A DNA stretch of 49,477 bases from Hymenobacter sp. (GCA_028288445.1 JAQBNT010000151.1:1-49477); one strand, 5' to 3'. Positions 9,239 through 18,179 are shown, counted from the stretch's first letter. The notes: generated from the letters alone by a model not told the origin. Program-made: numbers and translations.

Positions 9239-9371
9239 GAAGGGAGAATAAGAGGGAAAAGCCACCTATTCGGTCGGTGCGCTGCGGGAAGCAACTGGGT
9301 GGGCACCACCGTGGCTGGTATGCATAACTTCTCCGGTGGCCAATTGATTTTTCGGCCGCCCCCGTCAATAC

Positions 9372-9434
9372 AAAAAAAGCCCCAGCGGGCACCCCGGACG
9401 TTTGCAAACGTTCCGGGGCACCCCGCCGTGGCTT
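9372..9434 (-). terminator. Long bulged hairpin, terminator of the NTF2-like lipoprotein gene
   Basis: The core ccccggacgtttg / caaacgttccgggg is extended by imperfect outer arms (agccccagcggg / ccccgccgtggct). On the minus strand it is followed by a T run (a-run at 9372-9378). It lies downstream of the minus-strand gene ending at 9477. Confidence 0.75.
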
Positions 9435-9476
9435 TAACTTATGGGTAGCGGCAGCGTATTGCGGCCGCATCGCGTC

Positions 9477-9938
9477 CTAATTCCGGCGCTGCACCGGCAA
9501 ATCCTCCAATTGCGCGTAGCTCAGCTTCCAGGTATTGTTAGCGGCTTTTTTCCAGTAGAAAATGTAGTTGCCCTCGCCGAAGCCGGCGGGCTGGCCGGGC
9601 CCGGCCGGCTGCACATCCACCGAGAACGTGCCGGCCTCGTAGGCGCTGTTGTCGTCGGTGTTGCTGCTGCTCACGCTGGTTTTCAGGTTGGCAATGGTCG
9701 GAATGGTGGCGCTCACCCATTTCTGGCCCACTTCGTCCTTGCCCTTCCAGTGGGCGTTGCCCTGCACGAAGGTGATGTCGTCGGCCATCATACCGGTGAT
9801 TTTGCCGGAATCGCGGCTGTTCCAGGCGTTGATAAAGTCGCGGTTCAGGTTCTGCACGTTGGCCGTATCAGCCGGCGCTTTCGAGCATGAGGAAGTGAGG
9901 GCAGCGGCTACGAACAGGCTACAAACAAGGGATTTCAT
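9477..9938 (-). CDS. Lipoprotein with NTF2-like (SnoaL/DUF4440-type) domain
   Basis: 153 residues. A signal peptide (MKSLVCSLFVAAALTS) ends in the lipobox LTSSC, so the mature protein is probably anchored by Cys17. The rest (FINAWNSRDSGKITGMMADDITFVQG... NYIFYWKK) has the cone-shaped NTF2-like fold pattern of DUF4440/SnoaL proteins. These often bind small molecules; the ligand here is unknown. The longer frame upstream of the ATG at 9938 is rejected because the lipoprotein signal starts there. Confidence 0.82.
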   Translation of the reverse strand: MKSLVCSLFVAAALTSSCSKAPADTANVQNLNRDFINAWNSRDSGKITGMMADDITFVQGNAHWKGKDEVGQKWVSATIPTIANLKTSVSSSNTDDNSAYEAGTFSVDVQPAGPGQPAGFGEGNYIFYWKKAANNTWKLSYAQLEDLPVQRRN

Positions 9939-10001
9939 ACATCCGGGGGGTTGGTGAAAGAAATAGGGACGGGCCGCATTGCCCGCCGTGGCAATTACTC
10001 T

Positions 10002-10040
10002 AAAAAAATCAACCCCCGGGCGCGGGCGCCCAGGGGTTGC
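10002..10040 (-). terminator. Terminator of the glycine-zipper gene
   Basis: GC-rich hairpin (aacccc..gggcgc / gcgccc.aggggtt) with a minus-strand T run (a-run 10002-10008), 22 bases beyond the stop at 10062. Confidence 0.78.
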
Positions 10041-10061
10041 AAGGTTAAGCAAAAACGGACA

Positions 10062-10577
10062 TTACCAGCTCTTACGACGGTACTCGGAAGTGCCGTAGGG
10101 GTGCGAAGCATCGCCGTATGCCGTGTTGGGCATGTAGGCGGCATTCGAGGCAGCGGGTACCATCGCGTTACCGACCGTGGCATTGGAAGCCGTCAGGCTG
10201 TTGGCCGGCACCAGCGCGCTTTGGGTGGTCGTAGTCTGGCGGTTGCGGGCCAGGGCCAACTCGCGGCGGTACGCAGCTTCGCGGGCGGCTACGGCGCGGC
10301 GCTCGGCGGCAGCGGCGGCGCGCTGCTTGTTCTTGTTATCGATGTGCTTGCCCACGCCGTAGCCGATGGCCCCACCGGCCACGCCGCCTACCACGCCACC
10401 CACGGCCCGGTTGCGCTTGTTGATAATGGCACCGGCAGCGGCCCCGCCCAGGCCACCGATTGCGGCACCCTTAGCCTGCGGGCTCCAGCTTTTCAGGATT
10501 TGGGCCTGGGCCGAACGCGTGCCGAAAGACGTGCTCAACAGCACAATCAGACCGAAGATATAAGGAAGCTTTTTCAT
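10062..10577 (-). CDS. Glycine-zipper (YMGG-like) secreted/envelope protein
   Basis: 171 residues. A signal peptide (MKKLPYIFGLIVLLSTSFGTRSAQA) is followed by two glycine-zipper stretches (GAAIGGLGGAAAGAIINKRNR and VGGVVGGVAGGAIGYGVGK, about residues 37-76), an Ala/Arg-rich helix (KQRAAAAAERRAVAAREAAYR) and a low-complexity tail. Glycine zippers in this family form helix hairpins in or at membranes. Role unknown; envelope stress or structural functions are typical guesses. Confidence 0.82.
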   Translation of the reverse strand: MKKLPYIFGLIVLLSTSFGTRSAQAQILKSWSPQAKGAAIGGLGGAAAGAIINKRNRAVGGVVGGVAGGAIGYGVGKHIDNKNKQRAAAAAERRAVAAREAAYRRELALARNRQTTTTQSALVPANSLTASNATVGNAMVPAASNAAYMPNTAYGDASHPYGTSEYRRKSW

Positions 10578-10718
10578 GGCTTAAAAATTAAAAAAGAGAA
10601 GAAATCCGCCCGGATAATGGATAGGGAGACAATTAGCGTGCCATTCCCGCCTGCGGCCGATTTCCCCCTCCCTAACGGCAGCGCTTACATAAGGTTGGAA
10701 TCCTATATAGAAACCGGG

Positions 10719-11747
10719 CTAAAAGCTGGTCCAGCCCTGCGCTTGGAGCGGCACGGCCTGGCCCGCTTTGGTCACCAGGTTGGCACCGTCGGCCTTGGCC
10801 GTGAGGTGGCCGATGATGGTGATATCGGGGTGGTTCTTGATTTTTTCGTGGTCCGTCACCGGCACCGTGAACAGCAGCTCGTAGTCTTCGCCGCCGTTTA
10901 GGGCGCAGGTGAGCGGGTCGAGGTTGAACTCGGCTGCCGCCTCCAGCGTGGGGTTAGCCAAGGGAATGAACTCGGTAAAAACCCGTGCGCCCGTGCCGCT
11001 GGCCGTGCACAGGTGCAGCACCTCCGAGGCCAGTCCGTCCGACACGTCAATCATGCTGGTGGGCCGGATGCCGCGCTCGCGTAGCTCGTGCACAATGTCG
11101 AGCCGGGCTTCGGGGCGCAGCTGGCGCTGCACGATGTACTCGTAGTTGGCCAGCTCGGGCTGGGTTTCGGGGTCGGCCAGGTAGGCTTGCTTTTCGCGCT
11201 CCAGCACCTGCAGGCCCAGGAAAGCGCCGCCGAGGTCGCCCGTCACGCACAGCAGGTCGGTGGGCTGGCCGCCGCTACGGCGCACGGCCTCGCCGGTGGG
11301 CACCTCGCCCAGCACCGTAATGGCTAGCGTGAGGCCGCCCCGGCTGGCAGTGGTGTCGCCGCCCACCAAGTCCACGTTGTAGGCCTCGCAGGCCAGGCGC
11401 ATCCCGGCATACAGCTCCTCAATGGCCTCCACCGTGAAGCGCGGGCCGACCGAGAGAGCCACCACCAGCTGCGTGGGCAGGGCATTCATGGCAGCCACGT
11501 CCGATACGTTCACGGCCACGGCCTTGTAGCCCAGGTGCCGCAGCGGGCAAAACGAGAGGTCAAAGTGAATGCCTTCGACCAGCAAATCGGTGGTCATTAC
11601 GGTATCAGTACCGGCCGTGGGCCGGATGATGGCCGCGTCGTCGCCGATGCCAAGCACGGTGCCGGGCTGGCGCGCCGTGATGTTGGCCTGCAAGCGGCGG
11701 ATAAGGGCAAATTCGCCAATGGCGGAGAGGGGCGTGAGTTCGGACAT
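10719..11747 (-). CDS. thiL: Thiamine-monophosphate kinase
   Basis: 342 residues, the normal length. ThiL phosphorylates thiamine monophosphate with ATP to give thiamine diphosphate in the cytoplasm. Diagnostic segments are GEFALIRRL, GIGDDAAII (Mg/ATP acidic cluster), TTDLLVEGIHFDL, GYKAVAVNVSDVAAM, VGGDTTAS, SMIDVSDGLASEV and ALNGGEDYELLFTV. The ATG at 11747 gives the canonical MSELTPLSAIGEF start; the upstream extension to 11840 runs into promoter and terminator sequence. No other thi genes are nearby. Confidence 0.95.
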   Translation of the reverse strand: MSELTPLSAIGEFALIRRLQANITARQPGTVLGIGDDAAIIRPTAGTDTVMTTDLLVEGIHFDLSFCPLRHLGYKAVAVNVSDVAAMNALPTQLVVALSVGPRFTVEAIEELYAGMRLACEAYNVDLVGGDTTASRGGLTLAITVLGEVPTGEAVRRSGGQPTDLLCVTGDLGGAFLGLQVLEREKQAYLADPETQPELANYEYIVQRQLRPEARLDIVHELRERGIRPTSMIDVSDGLASEVLHLCTASGTGARVFTEFIPLANPTLEAAAEFNLDPLTCALNGGEDYELLFTVPVTDHEKIKNHPDITIIGHLTAKADGANLVTKAGQAVPLQAQGWTSF

Positions 11748-11825
11748 GAGTGAGTCAGGGAGGAAGTATTCAGAATTGAGAAACCAACAACCGCAAATGG
11801 GCGGTAGCAGGTCCAGGCGGGCCGG

Positions 11826-11833
11826 CAAAAGTA
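11826..11833 (-). promoter_or_regulatory. -7 element (TACTTTTG) for thiL
   Basis: On the minus strand TACTTTTG matches TAnnTTTG and lies 78 bases upstream of the thiL ATG, just after the terminator of the preceding gene. No -33 TTG is clear. Confidence 0.4.
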
Positions 11834-11840
11834 CGCCCAC

Positions 11841-11872
11841 AAAAAAAGGAGGGAATTGCTTCCCTCCTTTTT
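11841..11872 (-). terminator. Terminator of the lamin-tail T9SS protein gene
   Basis: Perfect 13-bp arms (aaaaaggagggaa / ttccctccttttt) around ttgc, with a minus-strand T run, 22 bases beyond the stop at 11894. Confidence 0.9.
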
Positions 11873-11893
11873 CGATTTCAGATAACCGGCTGC

Positions 11894-13048
11894 TTATTCA
11901 ACAACCAGCTCTTTGTAGATTTTGGTCTGGCCGTCGGCGCTCAGAATCTGTACGAAGTACAGGCCGGGCTTCAGGGCCGAGATGTTGAGCTGGAGCTTTT
12001 CCTGGCCCTGGCCTTTGGCTTCGGCGCTGATGCGCTGACCGAGGTTGTTCAGGATGGTAACGCTGCCCACTTTAGCATCTTTGATTTCCACCGTAGCCGT
12101 GCCGTGAGCCGGGTTCGGGTACACGCTGATGTTGCTATCGAACTTGCTCATCGTGCTCAGCACGGCCTGGTAGGTGCCGAAAGGGCCGGTGTAGTCGTTG
12201 TGGTTGCCCAATTGGTTGTAGAGCTGACCACCGGGGTTTGATACCCCACCCGGACCGTTAAACGCCGTGGAGTACATCACCCACTCGTCGGAAATGTTGT
12301 AGCCGCCGGCTGCGCGGGTGGGCGGGCACGAGGCGGGCACGTTCTGCGCCGCCGGGTTCACCGTAATGCCGCGCGACACCGTGGCCCGACGAGTAATTGA
12401 CTGGTTGGCCGAAGCCACGAAGACCGCGCTGGTACCGGTGCCGTCGAGGGGGTTGGTACCGCTCCAGTTGCCGCCCGTGGCGCAGGATTGCAACAGGGGC
12501 CGTTCGCCAATCACGCCAATCAGGTCCACGATTACGCCGTTGCCCACGCCGGCCGTGCCGCTGGGGTAGCGCACCAGGGCCATGGCATCGTCGCCGCTGA
12601 AGTAGATGGGGCCACCGCCGATGATAACGGGGTTGGAGGCAGCCGGCGGCGTAGCATACGGGGAGCAGAACTGGTTGGCCGCGCTCACGATATCGGGCAG
12701 GGTGGCCTCGCCACAGGCAATCACGAAGGTGGAGCGGGGGCTCAGCGTGTTCGCGCCTACGGCTACGTGCGAAGCGTCGCTGCGGAACACCTTCTCCTCC
12801 TGAAAGATGAAGGTATCGCCGTTGGAATAGCGCCGCACCGAGTACGGGTTCAAGTTAACGATGTTGTTGGTCGGGTTAAAAATCTCCAGGGCACGCTCGT
12901 TGCCTGTCGAGTTAGTCGCGCCACCGTAGGGCTGCCCCATCTGGTGAGCTCCCTCGTTGTATTCCGAGAAAAACAGTTCCGTACCTTGAGCATGGGCGGC
13001 TCCGGCCAGCAGCAGGGCTGCCGAGAGCATCAAGTAGTTCTTTTTCAT
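11894..13048 (-). CDS. Secreted lamin-tail-domain protein with T9SS type A sorting signal
   Basis: 384 residues. Signal peptide MKKNYLMLSAALLLAGAAHA. An N-terminal lamin-tail-like domain (FFSEYNEGA, NERALEIFNPTN, LNPYSVRRYSNG, about residues 24-160) is followed by a beta-rich middle. The C-terminal ~75 residues (ISVYPNPAHGTATVEI, LGQRIS, LKPGLYFVQI, KELVVE) are a typical type A T9SS sorting domain. Export to the cell surface or medium is expected. Lamin-tail domains in bacteria often accompany secreted nucleases or adhesins; no nuclease motif is visible here. Confidence 0.88.
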   Translation of the reverse strand: MKKNYLMLSAALLLAGAAHAQGTELFFSEYNEGAHQMGQPYGGATNSTGNERALEIFNPTNNIVNLNPYSVRRYSNGDTFIFQEEKVFRSDASHVAVGANTLSPRSTFVIACGEATLPDIVSAANQFCSPYATPPAASNPVIIGGGPIYFSGDDAMALVRYPSGTAGVGNGVIVDLIGVIGERPLLQSCATGGNWSGTNPLDGTGTSAVFVASANQSITRRATVSRGITVNPAAQNVPASCPPTRAAGGYNISDEWVMYSTAFNGPGGVSNPGGQLYNQLGNHNDYTGPFGTYQAVLSTMSKFDSNISVYPNPAHGTATVEIKDAKVGSVTILNNLGQRISAEAKGQGQEKLQLNISALKPGLYFVQILSADGQTKIYKELVVE

Positions 13049-13080
13049 AATTTTTGGAATGTGTAATGTCAGTGCAACGG

Positions 13081-13088
13081 CAAAGATA
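13081..13088 (-). promoter_or_regulatory. -7 element (TATCTTTG) for the lamin-tail T9SS gene
   Basis: On the minus strand TATCTTTG matches TAnnTTTG exactly and lies 32 bases upstream of the ATG at 13048. Confidence 0.5.
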
Positions 13089-13284
13089 CGCGCTTTTCGT
13101 GGCTAGGTTCATTACGTTTTCAAGTACCCAAAAATCCCTTTTTCTCTAGATAATCCTCCGGGCCGGGTCGGCGGGCGCGGCGGATATACCGAATCGGCTT
13201 ATTTGGGCGTTGCAGTCCATATTGCTCGGTCTGAGGCCGGGCGGCCTCTGTCCGGCCAGCCCGCGCTTTTTTTATTTACCCCCT

Positions 13285-13292
13285 TAGCTTTG
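13285..13292 (+). promoter_or_regulatory. -7 element (TAGCTTTG) for the LemA-like lipoprotein gene
   Basis: Exact TAnnTTTG match 36 bases upstream of the ATG at 13329; it supports that start over longer upstream starts in the same frame. Confidence 0.45.
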
Positions 13293-13328
13293 CTATGCCG
13301 GAGCTTTTTCCTTCCGGTCACTTCCTTT

Positions 13329-13949
13329 ATGCGCCCTATTTTTTCTTCTCCGGTCAAAACCGTTGTGCTCTCGCTGCTGATTTTCTCGGGCTGCGCGGCT
13401 TCCTGCAAGCGCGACGGCTCCAAAACGGCTGCTTTCAACCCGGCTTCGGCAGCGGCGACGAAACTGCAGTTTGACATCCTGCGCGATTCCGTCGACCTCA
13501 AATGGCGCAACATGACGGAAAGCGACGACCAGAAAATCGGCATCACCCGCCTGCTGCTCCGCGAGCTGAAAGGCCAGCCCGGCATCAACCCCACTCAGCT
13601 GCAGGACCTGGACCGCGCCAATACCCACCTTAAAGCCCGCCGCTACACCCAGCAAACCATGGCCAGCTCGGCCCTGATTGACCAGTACGACACCGCCCAG
13701 GATTCGCTGCTGAAAGCCGTGTACCCCGTGGCGGCTCCCAACGGCAACGCGCCCACCGAAAACGCCCGCAATTTCGTGGAAGGCATTCAGCAGCTCGATG
13801 CCGGCGTAGTGGCCTTCCGGGTGCAGTACGACCGCGCCGTGCACCAGTACAACGACTACCTCAAGCTGCACCGCGCCGAACTGGAATCGCTCGGCGGCAA
13901 GTATGCCACGCTCCAGCCACTGTCGTTTTTCACGATTGGAGACAAGTAA
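13329..13949 (+). CDS. Putative lipoprotein, weakly LemA-like
   Basis: 206 residues starting MRPIFSSPVKTVVLSLLIFSGC, a lipoprotein-type signal with Cys near residues 22-26. The body is predicted to be almost all helical (LLLRELKGQPGINPTQLQDLDRA, MASSALIDQYDTAQDSLLKAV). The C-terminus, VQYDRAVHQYNDYLKLHRAE followed by LQPLSFF, resembles the end of LemA proteins, but the N-terminal LemA signature is not clear. Function unknown. The start was placed after the TAGCTTTG element; the longer frame from 13203 would remove the signal peptide from the N-terminus. Confidence 0.75.
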   Translation: MRPIFSSPVKTVVLSLLIFSGCAASCKRDGSKTAAFNPASAAATKLQFDILRDSVDLKWRNMTESDDQKIGITRLLLRELKGQPGINPTQLQDLDRANTHLKARRYTQQTMASSALIDQYDTAQDSLLKAVYPVAAPNGNAPTENARNFVEGIQQLDAGVVAFRVQYDRAVHQYNDYLKLHRAELESLGGKYATLQPLSFFTIGDK

Positions 13950-14051
13950 ACCGGGCTCGATGGTTTGCGCGGGGCAGTTTCGGTATTAAAGCAGCAATTG
14001 CTTATCTTTAAGCCTCAGCTACTCAATGCCATTCACCAAACGCCCCCGCAT

Positions 14052-14225
14052 ATGCACACCGCTACTTTTTTTCGTCGGCTGCTGCCGGCCCTGCTCCTCA
14101 CCAGCCTCGCGCTGGCCTCGTGCGAGCGCTGCAAAGACCACGACCCGCGCCCCAATAATAAAGGCAAGTGCGGCTCGGCGGCTCCCACCACCACTACGAC
14201 CACTCCTCCCGGCGGTCATTCGTAA
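14052..14225 (+). CDS. Small lipoprotein, 57 aa
   Basis: MHTATFFRRLLPALLLTSLALASC is a clean lipoprotein signal with lipobox LASC. The mature part is only about 34 residues (CERCKDHDPRPNNKGKCG, then a Thr/Pro-rich tail) and has three cysteines. It ends 3 bases before a 56-bp palindromic terminator, which supports real transcription. Function unknown. Confidence 0.65.
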   Translation: MHTATFFRRLLPALLLTSLALASCERCKDHDPRPNNKGKCGSAAPTTTTTTPPGGHS

Positions 14226-14227
14226 AC

Positions 14228-14283
14228 CCCGTTTAAAACAGAAAAGGCCGGCAAATTTGCCGGCCTTTTCTGTTTTAAACGGG
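14228..14283. terminator. Perfect 56-bp palindrome, bidirectional terminator
   Basis: The two 28-base halves are exact reverse complements (cccgtttaaaacagaaaagg... and mirror), with A/T-rich runs flanking a ggccggc core. It separates the convergent small lipoprotein gene and the M3 peptidase gene and can terminate both. Confidence 0.9.
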
Positions 14284-14295
14284 ACGCTGATTTGA

Positions 14296-16038
14296 CTACA
14301 GCGCGGCCATTTCCTCGCGCACGAAGTCGGCCAGGGTGCGCAGGTACTCGGTGCTGAAATCGAAGCGGATACCAGCGGCGGCGTAAATCTGGCCAATGGG
14401 CGCGGTGTAGCCCAGCGCCAGGGCACGCTTGTAGGCGGCCAGCCCCTCGGTGGGGTTCTGGCGGAAGTTGCGCCACACGGCAATGGCCCCGAGCTGGGCC
14501 ATGGCGTACTCGATGTAGTAGAACGGCACTTCGTAGAGATGCAGCTGCTTCTGCCAGTTATAGGGCTTGAAGGTTTCGAGGCCTTTCCAATCCACCGTGC
14601 GCTGGTTGAATTCGTCGAAAATCTCGACCCAGCGGCTGTGACGCTCGGTTTCGGTATGCGTAGGGTGCTCATACACCCAGTGCTGAAACTTGTCGATGGT
14701 GGCCACCCACGGAAAGGTTTCGAGCACGCTTTCGAGGTGGGTTTTCTTGGCGCGACGCAGGTCCTCCGGGTTGGGGAAGAAGATGTGCCACTGGTCCATG
14801 CTCATCAGTTCCATGCTCATCGAGGCCAGCTCGGCTACTTCGGACGGCGGGTGCTTGTCGGCTCCCAGCGGCAGGCCGCGCGTGAGGAAGCTGTGCACGG
14901 CGTGGCCGCCTTCGTGCAGCATGGTCACCACGTCGCGCAGCGAGCTGGTGGCGTTCATAAAAATGAAGGGCACCCCCGTTTCATCCAGCGGGTAGTTGTA
15001 GCCGCCGGGGGCTTTGCCTTTCCGGCTTTCCAAGTCGATATGGCCCATCTGGCGCATGGTGCGCAGGCAGTTGCCGAGGTAGCTGTCGAGGGTTTCGAAA
15101 ACGGTGATGGTCTTTTCCAGCAGCTCCTCGCCGGTGCCGAAGGGCCGCAGCGGCGGCTGGCCGCTGGGGTCCACGTCGAGGTCCCAGGGGCGCAGTGCGG
15201 GCAGATTCAGGTCCTGGCGGCGCTCCAGGTCGAAGTCGTCAATCAGCGGCACCACCGTTTCGCGGATGGCCGCGTGGAAGTTGAAGCAGTCCTGCGGCGT
15301 GTAGTCGAACCGGCCCAGGGCGGCAAACATATAGTCGCGGAAATTGGTGAAGCCCGCGTTCAGCGCTACCTGGTGGCGCAGGGCCACCAACTCGGTGAAG
15401 AGTTGGTCGAGCGGCTTGGCATCCTGCAGGCGACGGGCCTGGATGGCGCGCCAGGCAGTTTCGCGCACGGCCCGGTCGGGGTTCTTGAGGCGGTCGGCGG
15501 CCTGGGGCAAGGTCAGGTCCTGGCCGTCGAGGGTCACGTTCATGGCCCCCACCGTGGCGGCGTACTGCTGCTGCTTGGTGCTGATGTCGGTTTTCAGCGG
15601 AATGTTCTCGGCCCGGTAGATTTCCGAAGCGCGGCGCACCGAGCGCAGGAACACGCCGTAGCGGCGCTCATCCAGCCCGGCTAGTTGCGGCGAGGCCAGC
15701 ATCTTTTCGTTGAGGGCGTGGTCGTGGGGAGCCACTTCGGGCTCCACTTCGTTCACGAAATACTGGAAGGCCTCGGAACGCGCCGGGTCCTGCGTGTCGC
15801 AGGTCATGTGGATGTAGCGCCAGGCGAGGTCTTCGCTCAGCACCGACTCCAGCTCGGAGCGGTCGAGCAGCCAGCGCTCCAGCTCGGCGGGTGTGTTTAT
15901 GGGCCGGGCCTGTAATTCCTGGAAGAAGGGCTCAATCGCGGCCCAGTCGGTCACCAGAAAGTCCTCGGGCAAATACTGGCGCGGCGGTCGGCTCGTATCG
16001 GTGGCCGACTCGGCGGTAGGTTCAGCTAGAAGCATCAT
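14296..16038 (-). CDS. M3 family oligoendopeptidase (PepF-like)
   Basis: 580 residues. The zinc motif HEGGH is at residues 375-379, followed by the conserved downstream acidic segment (SEVAELASMSMELM) that supplies the third zinc ligand. The surrounding sequence (GGYNYPL, PFIFMNATSSLRDVVTMLHEGGHAVHSFLT, PFYYIEYAMAQLGA) is typical of M3 oligoendopeptidases, cytoplasmic zinc enzymes that degrade short peptides. There is no signal peptide. Two consecutive ATG codons open the frame. Upstream lies a tandem near-repeat ataatcgaacrga (16050-16078). Confidence 0.93.
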   Translation of the reverse strand: MMLLAEPTAESATDTSRPPRQYLPEDFLVTDWAAIEPFFQELQARPINTPAELERWLLDRSELESVLSEDLAWRYIHMTCDTQDPARSEAFQYFVNEVEPEVAPHDHALNEKMLASPQLAGLDERRYGVFLRSVRRASEIYRAENIPLKTDISTKQQQYAATVGAMNVTLDGQDLTLPQAADRLKNPDRAVRETAWRAIQARRLQDAKPLDQLFTELVALRHQVALNAGFTNFRDYMFAALGRFDYTPQDCFNFHAAIRETVVPLIDDFDLERRQDLNLPALRPWDLDVDPSGQPPLRPFGTGEELLEKTITVFETLDSYLGNCLRTMRQMGHIDLESRKGKAPGGYNYPLDETGVPFIFMNATSSLRDVVTMLHEGGHAVHSFLTRGLPLGADKHPPSEVAELASMSMELMSMDQWHIFFPNPEDLRRAKKTHLESVLETFPWVATIDKFQHWVYEHPTHTETERHSRWVEIFDEFNQRTVDWKGLETFKPYNWQKQLHLYEVPFYYIEYAMAQLGAIAVWRNFRQNPTEGLAAYKRALALGYTAPIGQIYAAAGIRFDFSTEYLRTLADFVREEMAAL

Positions 16039-16171
16039 AGTACAAGTATAATCGAACGGAATCTATAATCGAACAGAATTCGGGAGCAGCGAGCCCAGCG
16101 GCCATTGCTCTCATTACGGCAACAAAAGCCGGGCCGGACTTAAATAATTCTGCCAACCGCGAGCGGAACTC

Positions 16172-17272
16172 CTAGCCTATTTCAATTACCACGTCGTCCG
16201 TCATCGGGTGGCCCACGCAGGTCAGCACGTAGCCTTGCTTCAGCTCCGAATCGGACAGTCCTTCGCGCTCGTCGAGGTGCACTTTGCCGCTCAGGCACTT
16301 GCCACGGCAGGCGGTGCAAAGGCCGGCCTGGCAGGAATACGGCAGGTCAATGTCCTGGTCGAGGGCGGTGTCGAGGATGGTTTTGCCGGCGGGCACTTCG
16401 ATGAGGTACTCGCTGCCTTCGTACTGAATGGTGACGGTGCGGGTGTTCTTCACATTGTCGTCCGGGCTGGCCGATACGTCGCCGTGGCCGCTGGGCTGGG
16501 CGGCGGCCAGCTCGGCGTTGTCGGCGCTGGCCACGAAGCTCTCGCGGCGGATGCGGGCCTCGGGCACGTTCAGCAGGCTGAGGGCGGCCTGGGCTTCGGC
16601 CATCAGACCCTCGGGGCCGCACATGAAATACTCGGCCTGCTCGGCCGGAAACTGGTGGCGCTGCTCCAGAATGCGCAGCAGCATGGTGCGGTTCAGGCGG
16701 CCGGTGTGGCGGTGCGGAGCCATCGGCTGCAAGGGCTGGCTGTACACGTGCTCCACCTGCAGGTGGCCGTTGGAGCGGGCTTCGAGGTCGGCGAGCTGCT
16801 GCTGGAAAATGACGGATTCCTCGTTGCGGTTGCCATAAATCAGCAGCACGTAGCTCTGCGGCTCAGCGGCCACCACGGCTTTGAGCATGGCCATGAGCGG
16901 CGTGATGCCCGAGCCGGCCCCGATGAGTACCAGTGAGCGGGCCGCCTTGGGGCTGGGGCTGAGGGTGAAGTTGCCCAGCGGCTCCATCACCTCTATTTGC
17001 TGGCCTACCTGCACCGTATCGAGCAAATAATTGCTCACCAAGCCGCCCGGCACGCGCTTCACCGTCACGGACAAGCGCGGGGCCTCGGCCGGCGTGCTGC
17101 TGAGCGAGTAGGCACGGCGCTCCTTTTTGCCGCCCGGCCCACAGGGCACGATGAGCGTCAGGAACTGGCCGGGGCGGGCGGCGATGGGGGCCCGGTCGGG
17201 CCGCTCCAGGTGAATGGTGATAGAATCGGCGGTTTCCTGGGTGATGGCAACGACGGTGAGCGTGTGGTACAT
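16172..17272 (-). CDS. Ferredoxin-NAD(P)H reductase of the PaaE/HCP-reductase type
   Basis: 366 residues. Residues 1-105 are an FNR-type FAD domain (RAYSLSSTP flavin motif), 105-235 the NAD(P) domain (LVLIGAGSGITPLMAML, FMCGPEGLM), and 280-366 a plant-type 2Fe-2S ferredoxin with C314, C319, C322 and C352. The layout matches PaaE, the reductase of phenylacetyl-CoA epoxidase, but no paaABCD genes are nearby, so another electron acceptor is possible. The ATG at 17272 gives MYHTLTVVAITQET; an upstream extension to 17665 has no domain content and overlaps the divergent M23 gene. Confidence 0.9.
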   Translation of the reverse strand: MYHTLTVVAITQETADSITIHLERPDRAPIAARPGQFLTLIVPCGPGGKKERRAYSLSSTPAEAPRLSVTVKRVPGGLVSNYLLDTVQVGQQIEVMEPLGNFTLSPSPKAARSLVLIGAGSGITPLMAMLKAVVAAEPQSYVLLIYGNRNEESVIFQQQLADLEARSNGHLQVEHVYSQPLQPMAPHRHTGRLNRTMLLRILEQRHQFPAEQAEYFMCGPEGLMAEAQAALSLLNVPEARIRRESFVASADNAELAAAQPSGHGDVSASPDDNVKNTRTVTIQYEGSEYLIEVPAGKTILDTALDQDIDLPYSCQAGLCTACRGKCLSGKVHLDEREGLSDSELKQGYVLTCVGHPMTDDVVIEIG

Positions 17273-17468
17273 TGAGCGGGATGAGCAAATGGGGGAACGA
17301 GGGGCCAAGCCGGCACGCGCGTTCGCGGTAAAGTCGGTAACAAAAAAGTGGGTCGGATGATGAAAACATTCCCACCGGCCCGCCGGCAAAGGTAACTTGC
17401 CAGCCACATTACGGGTTTGCGGCCGGGCCGTTTTCCTTTGTGGCCTCACGCTTTCACTTCTTTCGCGC

Positions 17469-18155
17469 TTGCTCTCCACCCTGCTCCAACGCCACCAGGC
17501 CAGCTTCGGCCCCGTGCTCCCCGTCGACCTCAACGGCCCCGCCGTCACCCGCCTCGATTTCACGGCCGCCAACCCCCAAATCACCAGTGCCGACCTGCGC
17601 GACACCTCCGGATTTGATGATTTAGTTAATAAGATGCTGGCCGAAAAAAACGCCACCATCGGCATTGGCGGCTACCTCGAAAACCGGGTCATCTACCGCC
17701 GTAGCGCCCACTTCGGCCCCGGCGCGGCCGAGGAGCCCCGCTCCCTGCACCTGGGCGTGGATGTGTGGCTGCCCGCTGGCACGCCCGTGCTGGCCCCGCT
17801 GCCCGCCACAGTCCACAGCCTGGCCGATAACGACAATTTCGGCGATTACGGCCCCACCGTCATCCTGCAACACGAGCTGGAAGGGACGGTTTTCTACAGC
17901 CTCTATGGCCACCTCAGCCGCCAGGAGTGGCGGGCGCTGCGCGTGGGCCAGGCGCTGCAAAAAGGCGAGGCGTTTGCCACCGTTGGCCCTTTTCCCGAAA
18001 ATGGCGACTGGCCGGCGCACCTGCATTTTCAGCTAATTGCCGATATGGGCCACCACTCCGGCGACTTTCCCGGCGTGGCGCGGCCAAGCGAGCGGGAAGC
18101 GTGGGCAGCGCTGTGCCCCAACCCGAATCTGGTGTTGCAGAGCCGGTACGTCTAA
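17469..18155 (+). CDS. M23 family metallopeptidase
   Basis: 228 residues from a TTG start. Zinc-site motifs are HLGVD (H and D four apart, nt 17748-17762), YSLYGHLS and AHLHFQL (HxH, nt 18018-18026), as in LytM-type peptidoglycan endopeptidases. No ATG exists in the frame. The start at TTG 17469 (LLSTLLQRHQASFGPV) is preferred because a TTTG promoter-like element ends near 17440; a TTG at 17397 would add a hydrophobic stretch that could act as a membrane anchor. Export route is therefore unclear. It ends 25 bases before the convergent permease gene. Confidence 0.8.
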   Translation: MLSTLLQRHQASFGPVLPVDLNGPAVTRLDFTAANPQITSADLRDTSGFDDLVNKMLAEKNATIGIGGYLENRVIYRRSAHFGPGAAEEPRSLHLGVDVWLPAGTPVLAPLPATVHSLADNDNFGDYGPTVILQHELEGTVFYSLYGHLSRQEWRALRVGQALQKGEAFATVGPFPENGDWPAHLHFQLIADMGHHSGDFPGVARPSEREAWAALCPNPNLVLQSRYV

Positions 18156-18179
18156 CTACGGATTCGCTCGAATCCGTGG

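Noticed and set aside
14539..15684. 381-codon plus-strand frame opposite the M3 peptidase gene
   Set aside because: No family features; the minus strand carries an intact HEGGH peptidase.
16172..17272. Phenylacetate degradation locus
   Set aside because: Only a PaaE-like reductase is present; no paaA-D, paaK or ring-opening genes nearby.
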